Below are positions 27,097 through 35,181 of a stretch of DNA of 64,000 nt, one piece after another. The stretch's first letter is position 1, and the number at the start of each line of letters is the position of its first letter. The translations under genes and the position numbers were made by a program. Origin of the DNA: CAZZDK01 sp964652235 (GTDB lineage: Bacteria > Pseudomonadota > Alphaproteobacteria > UBA9219); assembly GCA_964652235.1 (NCBI GenBank), contig CAZZDK010000004.1:1-64000 (forward strand), read 5' to 3'. A model generated the notes under the pieces. That model had not been told where the DNA came from. It searched no databases and was given only the letters and a program-made list of their open reading frames with translations.

Positions 27097-27772
27097 CCCC
27101 GTTCTTCGGCTTCAGAACATTCGCAAAGGCTTTGCGCAAGCGGAAGGCCGCCTTGAAATTCTGCAAGGCTGCGACCTGACGGTCAATCGCGGCGAGCGCG
27201 TGGCGCTGATCGGCCCTTCGGGCGCGGGCAAATCGACGCTCTTGCAAATCGCCGGGCTTCTGGAACGCCCCGACGAAGGGCGTATTTGGGTGGACAAAGC
27301 GGACGCTTCCTCTCTCGACGATCAAGGCCGCACGGCTCTGCGTCGAACCTCTATCGGATTCGTTTATCAGTTCCATCACTTGCTGCCTGAGTTTTCCGCG
27401 CGGGAAAACGTCGTCCTGCCGCAAATGATCGCGGGCAAGTCAAAGACCGAGGCCGAAAGACGAGCGGATGAGTTGCTTGATCTGGTAGGGCTTTCCGCCC
27501 GCGCAGCGCACCGCCCCGCCAAGCTTTCCGGCGGCGAACAGCAGCGCGTGGCTATCGCGCGCGCTTTGGCGAACGCGCCCGCTATTTTGATCGCGGACGA
27601 GCCGACGGGCAATTTGGATCCGCATACGGCGGAAAACGTCTTTGCTTTTCTGCAAACCGCCATCGACAAACAAGGACTCGGCCTTCTTATGGCCACGCAT
27701 AATCACGAACTGGCGGATCGGATGGATCGCACCGTTTTTCTTGAGGAGGGCCTTCTTTTCGAGACCGCTTGA
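27089..27772 (+). CDS. lolD: Lipoprotein-releasing ABC ATPase LolD
   Basis: 227 residues with Walker A GPSGAGKST (about 44-52), signature LSGGEQQRVAIARAL, and Walker B ILIADEPTGNLD. ATG at 27089 chosen by overlap with the lolC stop and the family start; an upstream in-frame start lies inside lolC. It drives lipoprotein release with the preceding permease. Confidence 0.96.
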   Translation: MNSPVLRLQNIRKGFAQAEGRLEILQGCDLTVNRGERVALIGPSGAGKSTLLQIAGLLERPDEGRIWVDKADASSLDDQGRTALRRTSIGFVYQFHHLLPEFSARENVVLPQMIAGKSKTEAERRADELLDLVGLSARAAHRPAKLSGGEQQRVAIARALANAPAILIADEPTGNLDPHTAENVFAFLQTAIDKQGLGLLMATHNHELADRMDRTVFLEEGLLFETA

Positions 27773-27835
27773 CCCTTTAATAAAAAAGGGGAAAGGAAAG
27801 TAAAGGGCAGAAAAAATTAACCGTTTTATTGTCGC

Positions 27836-27863
27836 TTGACAGAAACAGCCGGTAACGTACATT
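27836..27863 (+). promoter_or_regulatory. Candidate mucR promoter
   Basis: A consensus -35 TTGACA (27836-27841), 16 bases, then TACATT (27858-27863) as a -10 with 4/6 matches, about 36 bases before the mucR ATG. The spacing is acceptable and the region upstream is A/T-rich. Assignment is by sequence only. Confidence 0.45.
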
Positions 27864-27898
27864 GCAAATGTCTATTGATTCTCTTTCAGGAGATTGTA

Positions 27899-28351
27899 AT
27901 GTCCGAAAAATTGACAGCCGAAAAATCCTCTCACGAAACGAACGGCGAGCGCCTTTTGACTCTGACGGCGCAGATCGTGTCTTCCTATGTCGGAAACAAC
28001 GCGGTCTCTTCGACCGACCTGCCCGCCCTGATGGCGACCGTTCACCAAACGTTAGGCCGCCTCGGAACAGGAGCGTCAACCCTCGATCAGCATCCGGAAC
28101 CGGCGGTCCCCGTTCGCCGCTCTGTGACGCCGGAATACATCATTTGCCTGGAAGACGGCAAAAAGCTCAAAATGCTCAAAAGGCATTTGAAGACGGCCTA
28201 TAACATGACGCCGGAACAATACCGCGAGCGTTGGGGCCTTCCCGTCGATTATCCGATGGTCGCGCCGAACTACGCCAAACAGCGCAGCAAGCTGGCCAAA
28301 CAAATCGGCCTGGGCACCGCGCGTCGGACAACCAAGAAAAAGGCGGCGTAA
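27899..28351 (+). CDS. mucR: MucR/Ros-family zinc-finger transcriptional regulator
   Basis: 150-residue alphaproteobacterial global regulator. The C-terminal finger reads ICLEDGKKLKMLKRHLKTAY, followed by NMTPEQYRERWGLP and DYPMVAPNYAKQRSKLAKQIGLG, the MucR signature. Three ligands C-x2-D-x9-H are present; the position of the last His in Ros-type fingers is Ala here (HLKTA). MucR proteins bind A/T-rich DNA and silence many genes in an H-NS-like way (family knowledge). ATG at 27899 with CAGGAG upstream. Confidence 0.93.
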   Translation: MSEKLTAEKSSHETNGERLLTLTAQIVSSYVGNNAVSSTDLPALMATVHQTLGRLGTGASTLDQHPEPAVPVRRSVTPEYIICLEDGKKLKMLKRHLKTAYNMTPEQYRERWGLPVDYPMVAPNYAKQRSKLAKQIGLGTARRTTKKKAA

Positions 28352-28363
28352 AACGGCCGGGGG

Positions 28364-28822
28364 CTATCCCACCCGTCCGTAATTGATGATCCCGTTCCAG
28401 AAGCGCTCGAACTTGCGCAGCGTGTCGATGGATTTGAGTATCTCGTCGCTGGCCAGATTGGCCTCCGGCAGCAGGCCGATTTGCTTCTCGAAATAGGCGC
28501 TGAGAACTTTGTGAAGCTCAAGCCCCTTGTCCGAGAGCTTGACGCGAACGGAACGCCGGTCGTGGGGCGAACGCTCCTGCAAAAGGTATCCCGCCTCGTA
28601 GATTTTCTTGAGATTATAGGAAACGTTCGAGCCGAGGTAATAGCCCCGCGCCGTCAGCTCGCCGACCGTCATCTCGTCGCGCCCCAGATTGTACAGAATT
28701 AACGCCTGAACGTTGTTAATGTCCTGAACGCCGATCCGATCCAACTCGACCTGAACGACCTCAAGAAAGTGGCGGTGCAACCGCTCAATGAGCAGAATGG
28801 CTTCATAATAGGCATGGGCCAC
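28364..28822 (-). CDS. ldtR: MarR-family regulator, LdtR-like
   Basis: 152 residues with a winged-helix fold. The blocks RLHRHFLEVVQVELDRIGVQDINNVQALIL and GYYLGSNVSYNLKKIYEAGYLLQERSPHDRRSVRVKLSDKG match the alphaproteobacterial LdtR group, known from Liberibacter and Sinorhizobium as regulators of L,D-transpeptidase and stress genes. No L,D-transpeptidase is adjacent. Convergent with mucR, 12 bases apart. Confidence 0.75.
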   Translation of the reverse strand: MAHAYYEAILLIERLHRHFLEVVQVELDRIGVQDINNVQALILYNLGRDEMTVGELTARGYYLGSNVSYNLKKIYEAGYLLQERSPHDRRSVRVKLSDKGLELHKVLSAYFEKQIGLLPEANLASDEILKSIDTLRKFERFWNGIINYGRVG

Positions 28823-28882
28823 GGCGCGAACCTCCCGGCTTGGAAAATGAAAAGACAGATTAATGGAAGAATCGGGGGCGTG

Positions 28883-30280
28883 TCAAAAAGCGGGCGGTTT
28901 GATGCCCGAAGCCTCCAGAGCCGCGACCAATTGGGCCTTCAACCGGCCAAGCCCGGCTTGATCCTTCGCCTCGCAACGAGCGACGAGAACCGCCTGCGTG
29001 TTGGAAGCCCGCAAAAGCCACCAGCCGTCCTCCGTAGAGACGCGCACGCCGTCCGTTGCGTCCACTTTCGCGCCGGTTTGAGCCAGACGCGCCTTGACTT
29101 CCTCGACCACGGCGAACTTTCTGGATTCTTCTACTTCGAAGCGTACTTCCGGCGTATTCACCATCTCCGGCAGGGCGTCCCGCAAGGCCGCCAAAGATTG
29201 CCCGAACGTCTCGACGAGCGAAGCCAGCCGCACGCCGCAATAAAGCGCGTCGTCATAGCCGTAATATTTGTCGGCAAAGAAGATATGGCCGCTCATCTCG
29301 CCCGCGAGCGGCGCTTTCGTCTCGGCCATCTTGACCTTGATCAGCGAATGGCCGGTTTTCCACATGACCGGCTTGCCGCCGTCCTTTGCGATGGAATCGA
29401 AAAGAATCTGCGAGGCCTTCACGTCGGCGATGATCGTCGCGCCGGGATGGTCTTTAAGAACCTCGTGCGCGTAAATCGCGACAAGTTGATCGCCAGCCAG
29501 AATGCGGCCCTTGGAATCCACCGCGCCGATGCGATCCGCATCGCCATCGAAGGCGACGCCAAAATCATAGCCCCCTTCGATAACGGCTTTCTGCAGATCG
29601 ACAAGATTCTTCGGCACCGTCGGATCGGGATGATGGTTCGGAAACCGGCCGTCGATGTCGCCGAATAGCACCTTATGCTCGCCGGGCAGACGCGCGACAA
29701 GCCGCCTGAGTACCTCGCCCGCCGAGCCGTTGCCGTTGTCCCAGACAATCCGGAGCCCTCTGGTCCCCTGAAAATCCTTCAAAAGGCGTTCGATATAGGC
29801 GCCGGAAACGTCGAGACTCTTCTCGCTGCCCTTCCCCGTCACGAAATCGCCCTTGTCCGACGTCGCCGCCAGCGCCTTGATCGCCTCGCCGTAAACAGGG
29901 CCGCCGCCCGGCAAATGCGGAGCCATCACCATCTTGAAGCCGTTTTGATCGGGCGGGTTGTGCGAGCCGGTCACCATAACCCCGGCGTCCGCGCTCGCGT
30001 GGTGAACGGAGAAATACAACATGGGCGTCGGGCCGATCCCCATGCGCTCGACCGCCAGACCCGTCGAGACCAGCCCTTCGACCAGGGCGGCTTCCAGCGC
30101 GGGCGAACTGACGCGCCCGTCGCGGCCGACCATAACCTTGGTGCCGCCTGCGCGAACGATCTTGGTTCCGAAAGCGCGGCCAAGAGCCAAAGCGTCGGAT
30201 TCGGAAAGGTTCTTGCCGACGGTGCCTCTCACGTCGTACTCGCGAAGGATAACCGGATCGAAACGATGCTGCGCGCCCAT
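28883..30280 (-). CDS. Phosphomannomutase/phosphoglucomutase
   Basis: Interconverts 1- and 6-phosphates of mannose or glucose, feeding nucleotide sugars for surface polysaccharides. 465 residues in four domains: N-terminal FDPVILREYDVRGTVGKNL, the phosphoserine loop VTGSHNPPDQNGFK, the metal loop AFDGDADRIGAVD, and the sugar loop GEMSGH. Start at 30280 chosen for the AGGAGGGCC site just upstream; 20 more codons are open. AlgC/ManB-type dual specificity is likely but not certain. Confidence 0.93.
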   Translation of the reverse strand: MGAQHRFDPVILREYDVRGTVGKNLSESDALALGRAFGTKIVRAGGTKVMVGRDGRVSSPALEAALVEGLVSTGLAVERMGIGPTPMLYFSVHHASADAGVMVTGSHNPPDQNGFKMVMAPHLPGGGPVYGEAIKALAATSDKGDFVTGKGSEKSLDVSGAYIERLLKDFQGTRGLRIVWDNGNGSAGEVLRRLVARLPGEHKVLFGDIDGRFPNHHPDPTVPKNLVDLQKAVIEGGYDFGVAFDGDADRIGAVDSKGRILAGDQLVAIYAHEVLKDHPGATIIADVKASQILFDSIAKDGGKPVMWKTGHSLIKVKMAETKAPLAGEMSGHIFFADKYYGYDDALYCGVRLASLVETFGQSLAALRDALPEMVNTPEVRFEVEESRKFAVVEEVKARLAQTGAKVDATDGVRVSTEDGWWLLRASNTQAVLVARCEAKDQAGLGRLKAQLVAALEASGIKPPAF

Positions 30281-30568
30281 AAGGCCCTCCTGTCTGCCGG
30301 AAAAGTCGCCTTTCATAGACCGAAAGACGTTTTTTGTCACGTCTTTCCGTCTTTCTTTTCACCCCAACTGCTTCAAAAATCAAAATATTTTGGTCTTTTT
30401 AAGGCCTATCTTGTTCTAAAAGAACCTTAAATCGGCCTTCTTTCATTTTCGTTCGATTTTCGAAATTCTTGCACTTTTCGCAAATGCCGCAAGACCTTAA
30501 GCTTGCGTCAAACCCCTTGTGGCACAATACTCTTGAGGGAGTCTGTTCCAAGGAGAGAAGCGGCGAAT

Positions 30569-31078
30569 ATGTTGAGACTCTTCAGAAAATGCCTTCGCGC
30601 GCGCGATGCGGCGCGGCGCGGCGTGACCGCGATCGAAGTGGCCTTGATCGCGCCGATCCTTCTTTTGTTCCTTTTCGGCGTTTTGGAAGTCTCGCTCATC
30701 CTCCTGGCGCAACATCTCCTTGAAAACGCGACGTACAACGCCTCGCGCCTGGCCAAGACGGGCTACATCGAAGAAGGCCAGACGCAACTTGAGACCGTGA
30801 TGGACGAATTGACGTCGCGCCTGCAGGGCCTCGCGCCGCTTTTGGACGTCACGAAGATTTCCGTCACCTCGACCGCCTATGGCGATCTCAGCGACATCGG
30901 CCAGCCCGAACAGGGCGAAGAGGCCAGTCTCGGCGTGCCGGAACAAGTCGTCGTCTATACGGTCACGTATCCTTGGAAAATGTTCACGCCCTTGATCGGC
31001 AATCTTATGGGGGACGAAAACCGGATCATCAACCTTTCTTCGCGAATCGTGGTGCGCAATGAGCCTTACAACGATTAG
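30569..31078 (+). CDS. TadE-like pilus assembly protein
   Basis: 169 residues with the TadE feature: a short basic head, then RRGVTAIEVALIAPILLLFLFGVLEVSLILL (about 18-48), a prepilin-like segment with the conserved glutamate, followed by a periplasmic part. ATG at 30569 with AAGGAGAG upstream; an earlier start exists but is unsupported. First of three genes for minor pilins/pilus assembly; the tad core (tadA/B/C, secretin, prepilin peptidase) is not in this window. Confidence 0.85.
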   Translation: MLRLFRKCLRARDAARRGVTAIEVALIAPILLLFLFGVLEVSLILLAQHLLENATYNASRLAKTGYIEEGQTQLETVMDELTSRLQGLAPLLDVTKISVTSTAYGDLSDIGQPEQGEEASLGVPEQVVVYTVTYPWKMFTPLIGNLMGDENRIINLSSRIVVRNEPYND

Positions 31079-31634
31079 ACCCTGTTGCCTTCGCCCCTCG
31101 CGCCGCAAATCCCTCGGCGTGGCGGCGCTTGAGTTCGCGCTGACGCTTCCGATCTGGATCCTTCTCCTCCTGGGCACGTCGGATATCGCCTATCTGATGA
31201 TTCTTTCGCAACGCGTGGACCGCGTGGCCTATTCGGTGACGGACATCGTGACCCAATCCGAAGTCATCACGCGAAGCGATCTGGACAACATCCTTCTCGC
31301 CGCTGGTCAATTGATGCAGCCTTTCACTTTCGGCGCGGACGGAATCGTGATCGTCACCTCTCTCTACAAACCGGCGGGAAGCGCCGTGGTCATCAGTTGG
31401 CAATATAGCGGCGGCGGAACGCTGCCGCGCGGCAGCAAGATAGGCGTGCCCGGCTCGACGCCCGCTATGCCGAACGGCTTGACGTTGAACGACAACGAAA
31501 ATCTGATCGTCGCCGAAGTTTATTACGCCTTCACGCCCATGTTTTTGAACGTCAATATTCTCCAGGAACAGGATATTTATCGTTTGGCGGTCTATAAGCC
31601 GCGGCTTAGCCCTCTGATCACGCCGCCAACGTAG
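31059..31634 (+). CDS. TadE/TadF-like pilus assembly protein
   Basis: 191 residues. N-terminal prepilin-like segment SLGVAALEFALTLPIWILLLLGTSDIAYL with the conserved glutamate, then a periplasmic domain. It overlaps the preceding tadE-like gene by 20 bases and precedes the tadG-like gene by 16, so the three are co-translated or nearly so. Probably a second minor pseudopilin of a Flp/Tad-type pilus. Confidence 0.83.
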   Translation: MSLTTIRPCCLRPSRRKSLGVAALEFALTLPIWILLLLGTSDIAYLMILSQRVDRVAYSVTDIVTQSEVITRSDLDNILLAAGQLMQPFTFGADGIVIVTSLYKPAGSAVVISWQYSGGGTLPRGSKIGVPGSTPAMPNGLTLNDNENLIVAEVYYAFTPMFLNVNILQEQDIYRLAVYKPRLSPLITPPT

Positions 31635-31650
31635 GAGCGGGAGAAAACCC

Positions 31651-33087
31651 ATGAAAAAACCGTCTTTCCTCGCCTTAAAACGCTTCGCAAGAGAAGAAGA
31701 AGGCATGACCCTGCCCGTCCTGGGCCTCGTTTTCATGGTCTTGATCGGCCTTACGGGAACGGCGGTGGATGCGGCGCGCTTCCAGCTTGTGCAATCGCGC
31801 CTGTCTTTCGCGCTCGACGCGGCGGGCCTTGCCGCAGGCGCCACGATGAACACGACGAACATCGAAACCGAACTGGCCAAGTATATGGCGGCCAATTTCC
31901 CCGAAGATTATCTGGGCGCGGCCACGCCGTCCGTCTCGGCGCAGGTCAGCGACGACAACATGGTCATCGACCTTTCGGCCACGACGACGGTGCCGACGAC
32001 CTTCATGAATCTGTTCGGCTATACGTCCATGACGATCACGGCCCTTTCGCAAGTCACGCGAACGGCGTCGGGGCTTGAGCTCGTCATGGCGCTGGACGTG
32101 ACGGGTTCCATGAAATGGGACGGTAAACTCTCGGCCATGAAAACCGCCGCGACTTCGCTCGTGAACGTTCTCTATGGCAACAAAACGGAAGTCGACCATT
32201 TGTGGATCGGCCTTGTGCCCTTCTCGCAGACCGTCAACATCGGAACGGGGCGGACCTCCTGGATCAACCAAACGGTCTTTGCCACGCAAAGCTGGGGTCC
32301 CGTTTCCTGGGGCGGGTGCGTCGACGCAAGGGATTCCAGCAGCGGCGATACGGTGGACGATCCGCCGACCACGCAAACCTATAAGGCCTATTTGTCGCCG
32401 AGCACGGATAACAGGCCTTATCCCTACAACACCTATACCTACACTTATGCGAACAGGTGGATCACGCAGCGCACGCCGACGATCAAATACTATTATCCCT
32501 TTGACGAAGACGTGCCCGGATCGAACGCTTACTGCCCCACGACCATGACGCCCATGACGGCCAGCAAAACGACCATCCTGAACGGCATCAACGCCCTTAC
32601 GGCCCAAGGCAACACGCACATCAATCTGGGCGCCCTTTGGGCCTGGAATATGCTTTCGCCGCGTTGGCGCGGTCTGTGGGGCGGCGAAATGGATGCGGAA
32701 GGCCTGCCGCTCGATTACGGGACGGAACATATGAACAAGGCCGTCATTCTTCTGACGGACGGCGAAAACACGATGAGCCAGCCGATCTATACGGCCTACG
32801 GTTATCTGAGCGACGGGCGGCTTGGAACGACAACAAGCACGACCACAGCCAGAACGACGCTGAACACAAAGCTCTCGACCGTCTGCACCACGATGAAAAA
32901 CAGAGGCATTTATGTCTATGTCATCGCCCTGGGCGGAAGCACGGACATCGGCACAAGCACGAGAACGCTTTTGAAAAACTGCGCCTCGGCGGGCAACTAT
33001 TACTTCGAATCGCCGACGGCCTCGGAACTTCAGGGCGTCTTCAACGCGATCGCGGATTCGCTCTCAAACCTGCGGGTGAGCAAGTAA
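31651..33087 (+). CDS. TadG-like pilus protein with von Willebrand A domain
   Basis: 478 residues: an N-terminal membrane helix with TadG_N character (EEGMTLPVLGLVFMVLIGLTGTAVDAAR), then a vWA domain from about 145 with a MIDAS-like DVTGSM and a later LLTDGEN, and a long Thr/Tyr/Pro-rich insert (about 210-295). TadG proteins with vWA domains are thought to anchor or terminate the Flp pilus and may contact surfaces. The insert contains repeated YTYTYA-like segments and two cysteines. Confidence 0.88.
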   Translation: MKKPSFLALKRFAREEEGMTLPVLGLVFMVLIGLTGTAVDAARFQLVQSRLSFALDAAGLAAGATMNTTNIETELAKYMAANFPEDYLGAATPSVSAQVSDDNMVIDLSATTTVPTTFMNLFGYTSMTITALSQVTRTASGLELVMALDVTGSMKWDGKLSAMKTAATSLVNVLYGNKTEVDHLWIGLVPFSQTVNIGTGRTSWINQTVFATQSWGPVSWGGCVDARDSSSGDTVDDPPTTQTYKAYLSPSTDNRPYPYNTYTYTYANRWITQRTPTIKYYYPFDEDVPGSNAYCPTTMTPMTASKTTILNGINALTAQGNTHINLGALWAWNMLSPRWRGLWGGEMDAEGLPLDYGTEHMNKAVILLTDGENTMSQPIYTAYGYLSDGRLGTTTSTTTARTTLNTKLSTVCTTMKNRGIYVYVIALGGSTDIGTSTRTLLKNCASAGNYYFESPTASELQGVFNAIADSLSNLRVSK

Positions 33088-33537
33088 AGCCCTTTTTCTT
33101 TCGGCTTCCCCCGGCCCCTCGGGAACATCGGGCAAAGCAGCGGAAGCGAGCAACCGCAGCGCCTGCTCCGCGGCTGCCCGCCCGAAGGCGTCCCTTATGT
33201 CCTCTTTCCTCTTTTCGATCAGATCCCGCGCCTCGACGAACCAGTCGGGATGGCTCCGCGCCCATTTGCTCGCGACCATCTCAAAGGCCGTCCGCGCCCC
33301 GATGGTGATATAGTCCGGCTGGCAATTCGCACACGTCACGAAAGCCAACGTCGCCAACTGCGTCACCAGCGCGCCACCGTTCCAACCGACAATGTCCGGT
33401 CCGGCGAAGCGAAGATACCGCAGGCAACGCGATTTTAGATCCTGATCTCCTCCCAGAAGGGCCCTCTCAATTCCTTGAGCCCCCATTTCCGCAGGATCAG
33501 GGGAACCGGACCGAACGATATATCGCCTCGACACCAT
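33064..33537 (-). CDS. Hypothetical protein, 157 aa
   Basis: Soluble, no signal peptide; four cysteines including CANC (about 73-76). The second half is helical and charged (ARDLIEKRKEDIRDAFGRAAAEQALRLL). It overlaps the 3' end of the tadG-like gene by 24 bases, convergently. A CGGAGAAAT site precedes the ATG by 5 bases. Function not recognised; modest confidence that it is expressed. Confidence 0.55.
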   Translation of the reverse strand: MVSRRYIVRSGSPDPAEMGAQGIERALLGGDQDLKSRCLRYLRFAGPDIVGWNGGALVTQLATLAFVTCANCQPDYITIGARTAFEMVASKWARSHPDWFVEARDLIEKRKEDIRDAFGRAAAEQALRLLASAALPDVPEGPGEAERKRALLAHPQV

Positions 33538-33716
33538 GAGAATTTCTCCGCCGGAAATATCGCCTTATGATTCTGACCCGATTTTCTTTTCCGATAAAGG
33601 TAAAATGATGGTTAACGAGAAAAAGCGCTTTTTTCCCCTCTGCCCTGCCTTATTTACCCTATTTTTCGATCAAGTTTTGTCCGCGAAAGTAATTTCGATA
33701 TTGCACTTGCGAGCGC

Positions 33717-33728
33717 GTTAATCTTAAC
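33717..33728. promoter_or_regulatory. TTAA-type dyad upstream of sciP (possible CtrA-related site)
   Basis: GTTAA-TC-TTAAC is a perfect 5-bp dyad about 75 bases before sciP. CtrA sites are TTAA-N7-TTAA, so the spacing here is wrong for a canonical site, but sciP is CtrA-controlled in Caulobacter and the half-site TTAAC is right. A second TTAACCAT half-site lies just after the gene (around 34115-34122). Speculative. Confidence 0.28.
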
Positions 33729-33802
33729 ATTAGGCACTTTTAAAGGCATTTCGTGTATCCTGCACGATATTGGACGAAACGTTTTTCGATCGGAGAAATA
33801 CC

Positions 33803-34111
33803 ATGACTCATTCTCAGGCTTCTTTTGCCACGTCGGGCGACCAGGTAAAAATCGTCCGCATGACGGAGCGCCAGCGCGAACTGGACAAGCTGCCCTCGCC
33901 CAAAACCCGCCGTTGGGTCATGCGTCGCAAGGCGCAAGTCGTCGGTGCCGTCCGCAACGGCGTCCTGAGCCTGCCGGAGGCCTGCGAGCGCTATCACCTT
34001 TCGGAAGAGGAGTTTAATTCCTGGGCGGCTCTTCTGGACCGCCACGGTATGCACGGGCTTCGCGCCACGCGCATTCAGGAATATCGCGAACGGACGGGTT
34101 CAGAGCATTAA
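33803..34111 (+). CDS. sciP: SciP, CtrA inhibitory protein (DUF1153)
   Basis: 102 residues. The core PKTRRWVMRRKAQVVGAVRNGVLSLPEACERYHLSEEEF and the end HGLRATRIQEYRER match the alphaproteobacterial SciP/DUF1153 family. In Caulobacter, SciP binds CtrA and blocks its transcription of target genes; the helix-turn-helix can also bind DNA. ATG at 33803 follows a CGGAGAAAT site; the longer frame upstream is not needed. Its presence supports a CtrA-type cell-cycle circuit. Confidence 0.92.
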   Translation: MTHSQASFATSGDQVKIVRMTERQRELDKLPSPKTRRWVMRRKAQVVGAVRNGVLSLPEACERYHLSEEEFNSWAALLDRHGMHGLRATRIQEYRERTGSEH

Positions 34112-34122
34112 TCATTAACCAT

Positions 34123-34767
34123 CTAAGCTTCGATCTTCCAGACAACCACCTCCCGCGAGTCCCTATCCTCCAACTCGCGGGAGGTCGGGACCTCGTATCT
34201 CGCCACTTTTTTCAACCCTTCTTTCGGCGCATAAGCGCGGCCCGGATCGGCCAGCAGAACCGTGATCCCGGAGGCCGCCCATTGACGCAGCGCCTTAACC
34301 ACCCGAAACCCCATTGTGTGCTCGTAGCAAACGTCGCCCGCAAGAACGATGTCCGTTTTTTTGAGCGGTCTTTCGAGAAAAATTTCGACGTTCTTAACCC
34401 TAACGCCGTTAAGCGCGGCGTTCATCTGAACAGCCGCCTGCGCCAGCGGATCGATGTCCGCCGCCTGGACCTCCTTTGCCCCTGCCAGCGCCGCCGCGAT
34501 GGCCCCGACGCCGCAGCCTGCGGCGAGATCAAGCACCCGCAGGCCGCACACGGTTTCGGGATGATCCAGAATATAGCGCGCCAAGGCCTGCCCGCCCGGC
34601 CAAGCAAAGGCCCAGAAGGGAAACGACGTGTCCGCCTCCCCCTTCCACGCGCCGGTCGCGCGCCAGACAGGTTCGGGTTCCCGGGCGAGACGAAGCTTTA
34701 CCTCCGGCAAAAAGGGTATCGCCGTAAGCGTCGTTTGGGAGAGGAGGAAATCTTGGGCGCCGATCAT
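34123..34767 (-). CDS. Class I SAM methyltransferase (EtfB-lysine/METTL20-like)
   Basis: 214 residues with motif I VLDLAAGCGVGAIAAALAGA (about 79-98), DIDPLAQAAVQMNAALNG and the post-motif GDVCYEHTMG. FWAFAWPGGQALARYILDHP upstream of motif I is typical of the METTL20-type group (Methyltransf_16), whose bacterial members methylate the electron transfer flavoprotein beta subunit. The substrate here is inferred only from that resemblance. Confidence 0.85.
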   Translation of the reverse strand: MIGAQDFLLSQTTLTAIPFLPEVKLRLAREPEPVWRATGAWKGEADTSFPFWAFAWPGGQALARYILDHPETVCGLRVLDLAAGCGVGAIAAALAGAKEVQAADIDPLAQAAVQMNAALNGVRVKNVEIFLERPLKKTDIVLAGDVCYEHTMGFRVVKALRQWAASGITVLLADPGRAYAPKEGLKKVARYEVPTSRELEDRDSREVVVWKIEA

Positions 34768-34851
34768 GGCCTGTTTTCGCCTTTCTTACAGGAAAAGCAA
34801 AGAAAAAACAGCGAAGGTCCGGAAAAAGGGAGGGTCAAAATATCTGCTTGC

Positions 34852-34878
34852 ATGCATATGCTCTATTATGCATATATA
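34852..34878 (+). promoter_or_regulatory. Putative ArsR operator/promoter
   Basis: Two copies of ATGCATAT (34852-34859 and 34868-34875) 16 bases apart, each with the self-complementary core ATGCAT, overlap a possible -10 TATATA (34873-34878), 18 bases after a TTGCAT -35. ArsR-family repressors bind A/T-rich dyads placed like this. The 5' leader to the ATG at 34885 would be very short. Confidence 0.4.
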
Positions 34879-34884
34879 AAGGCC

Positions 34885-35181
34885 ATGGACCAGACCATCA
34901 AAATTCTTTCCGCCTTGGCGGAACCGACGCGACTGGCGGCGTTACGACTGCTGCGGGATGGTCGCGAGCATTGCGTGTGCGAATTGATGGAAACCTTGGA
35001 CAAAGGCCAGTCCACCATGTCGCGCCATATGGCGACTCTCAAAAAGGCGGGCCTTGTCGTTGACAGGCGCGACGCCCAATGGGTTCGCTATCGGCACAAC
35101 CCATCCCTGCCCAAAACCGTCGTCGCGTTAGTTGAAGCGGCGCTTGATCTTGAAAAACCGGCCAAAAGGAAACCGTCATGA
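34885..35181 (+). CDS. arsR: ArsR-family metal/metalloid-responsive repressor
   Basis: 98 residues of winged-helix ArsR type: ALAEPTRLAALRLLRDGREHCVCELMETLDKGQSTMSRHMATLKKAGLVVDRR. The CVCEL segment carries the Cys-x-Cys pair used for As(III) sensing. The start MDQTIKIL is typical; an in-frame ATG 33 bases upstream is possible. Overlaps the permease by 4 bases and leads a four-gene defence operon. Confidence 0.93.
   Translation: MDQTIKILSALAEPTRLAALRLLRDGREHCVCELMETLDKGQSTMSRHMATLKKAGLVVDRRDAQWVRYRHNPSLPKTVVALVEAALDLEKPAKRKPS

Noticed and set aside
30530..30560. Sigma-54 promoter (TGGCAC ... TTGA) before the tadE-like gene
   Set aside because: The spacing between the GG and GC elements does not fit -24/-12 and the second element is TTGA, not TTGC.
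33536..33721. 61-codon plus-strand frame
   Set aside because: Very short, low complexity and no good start signal.
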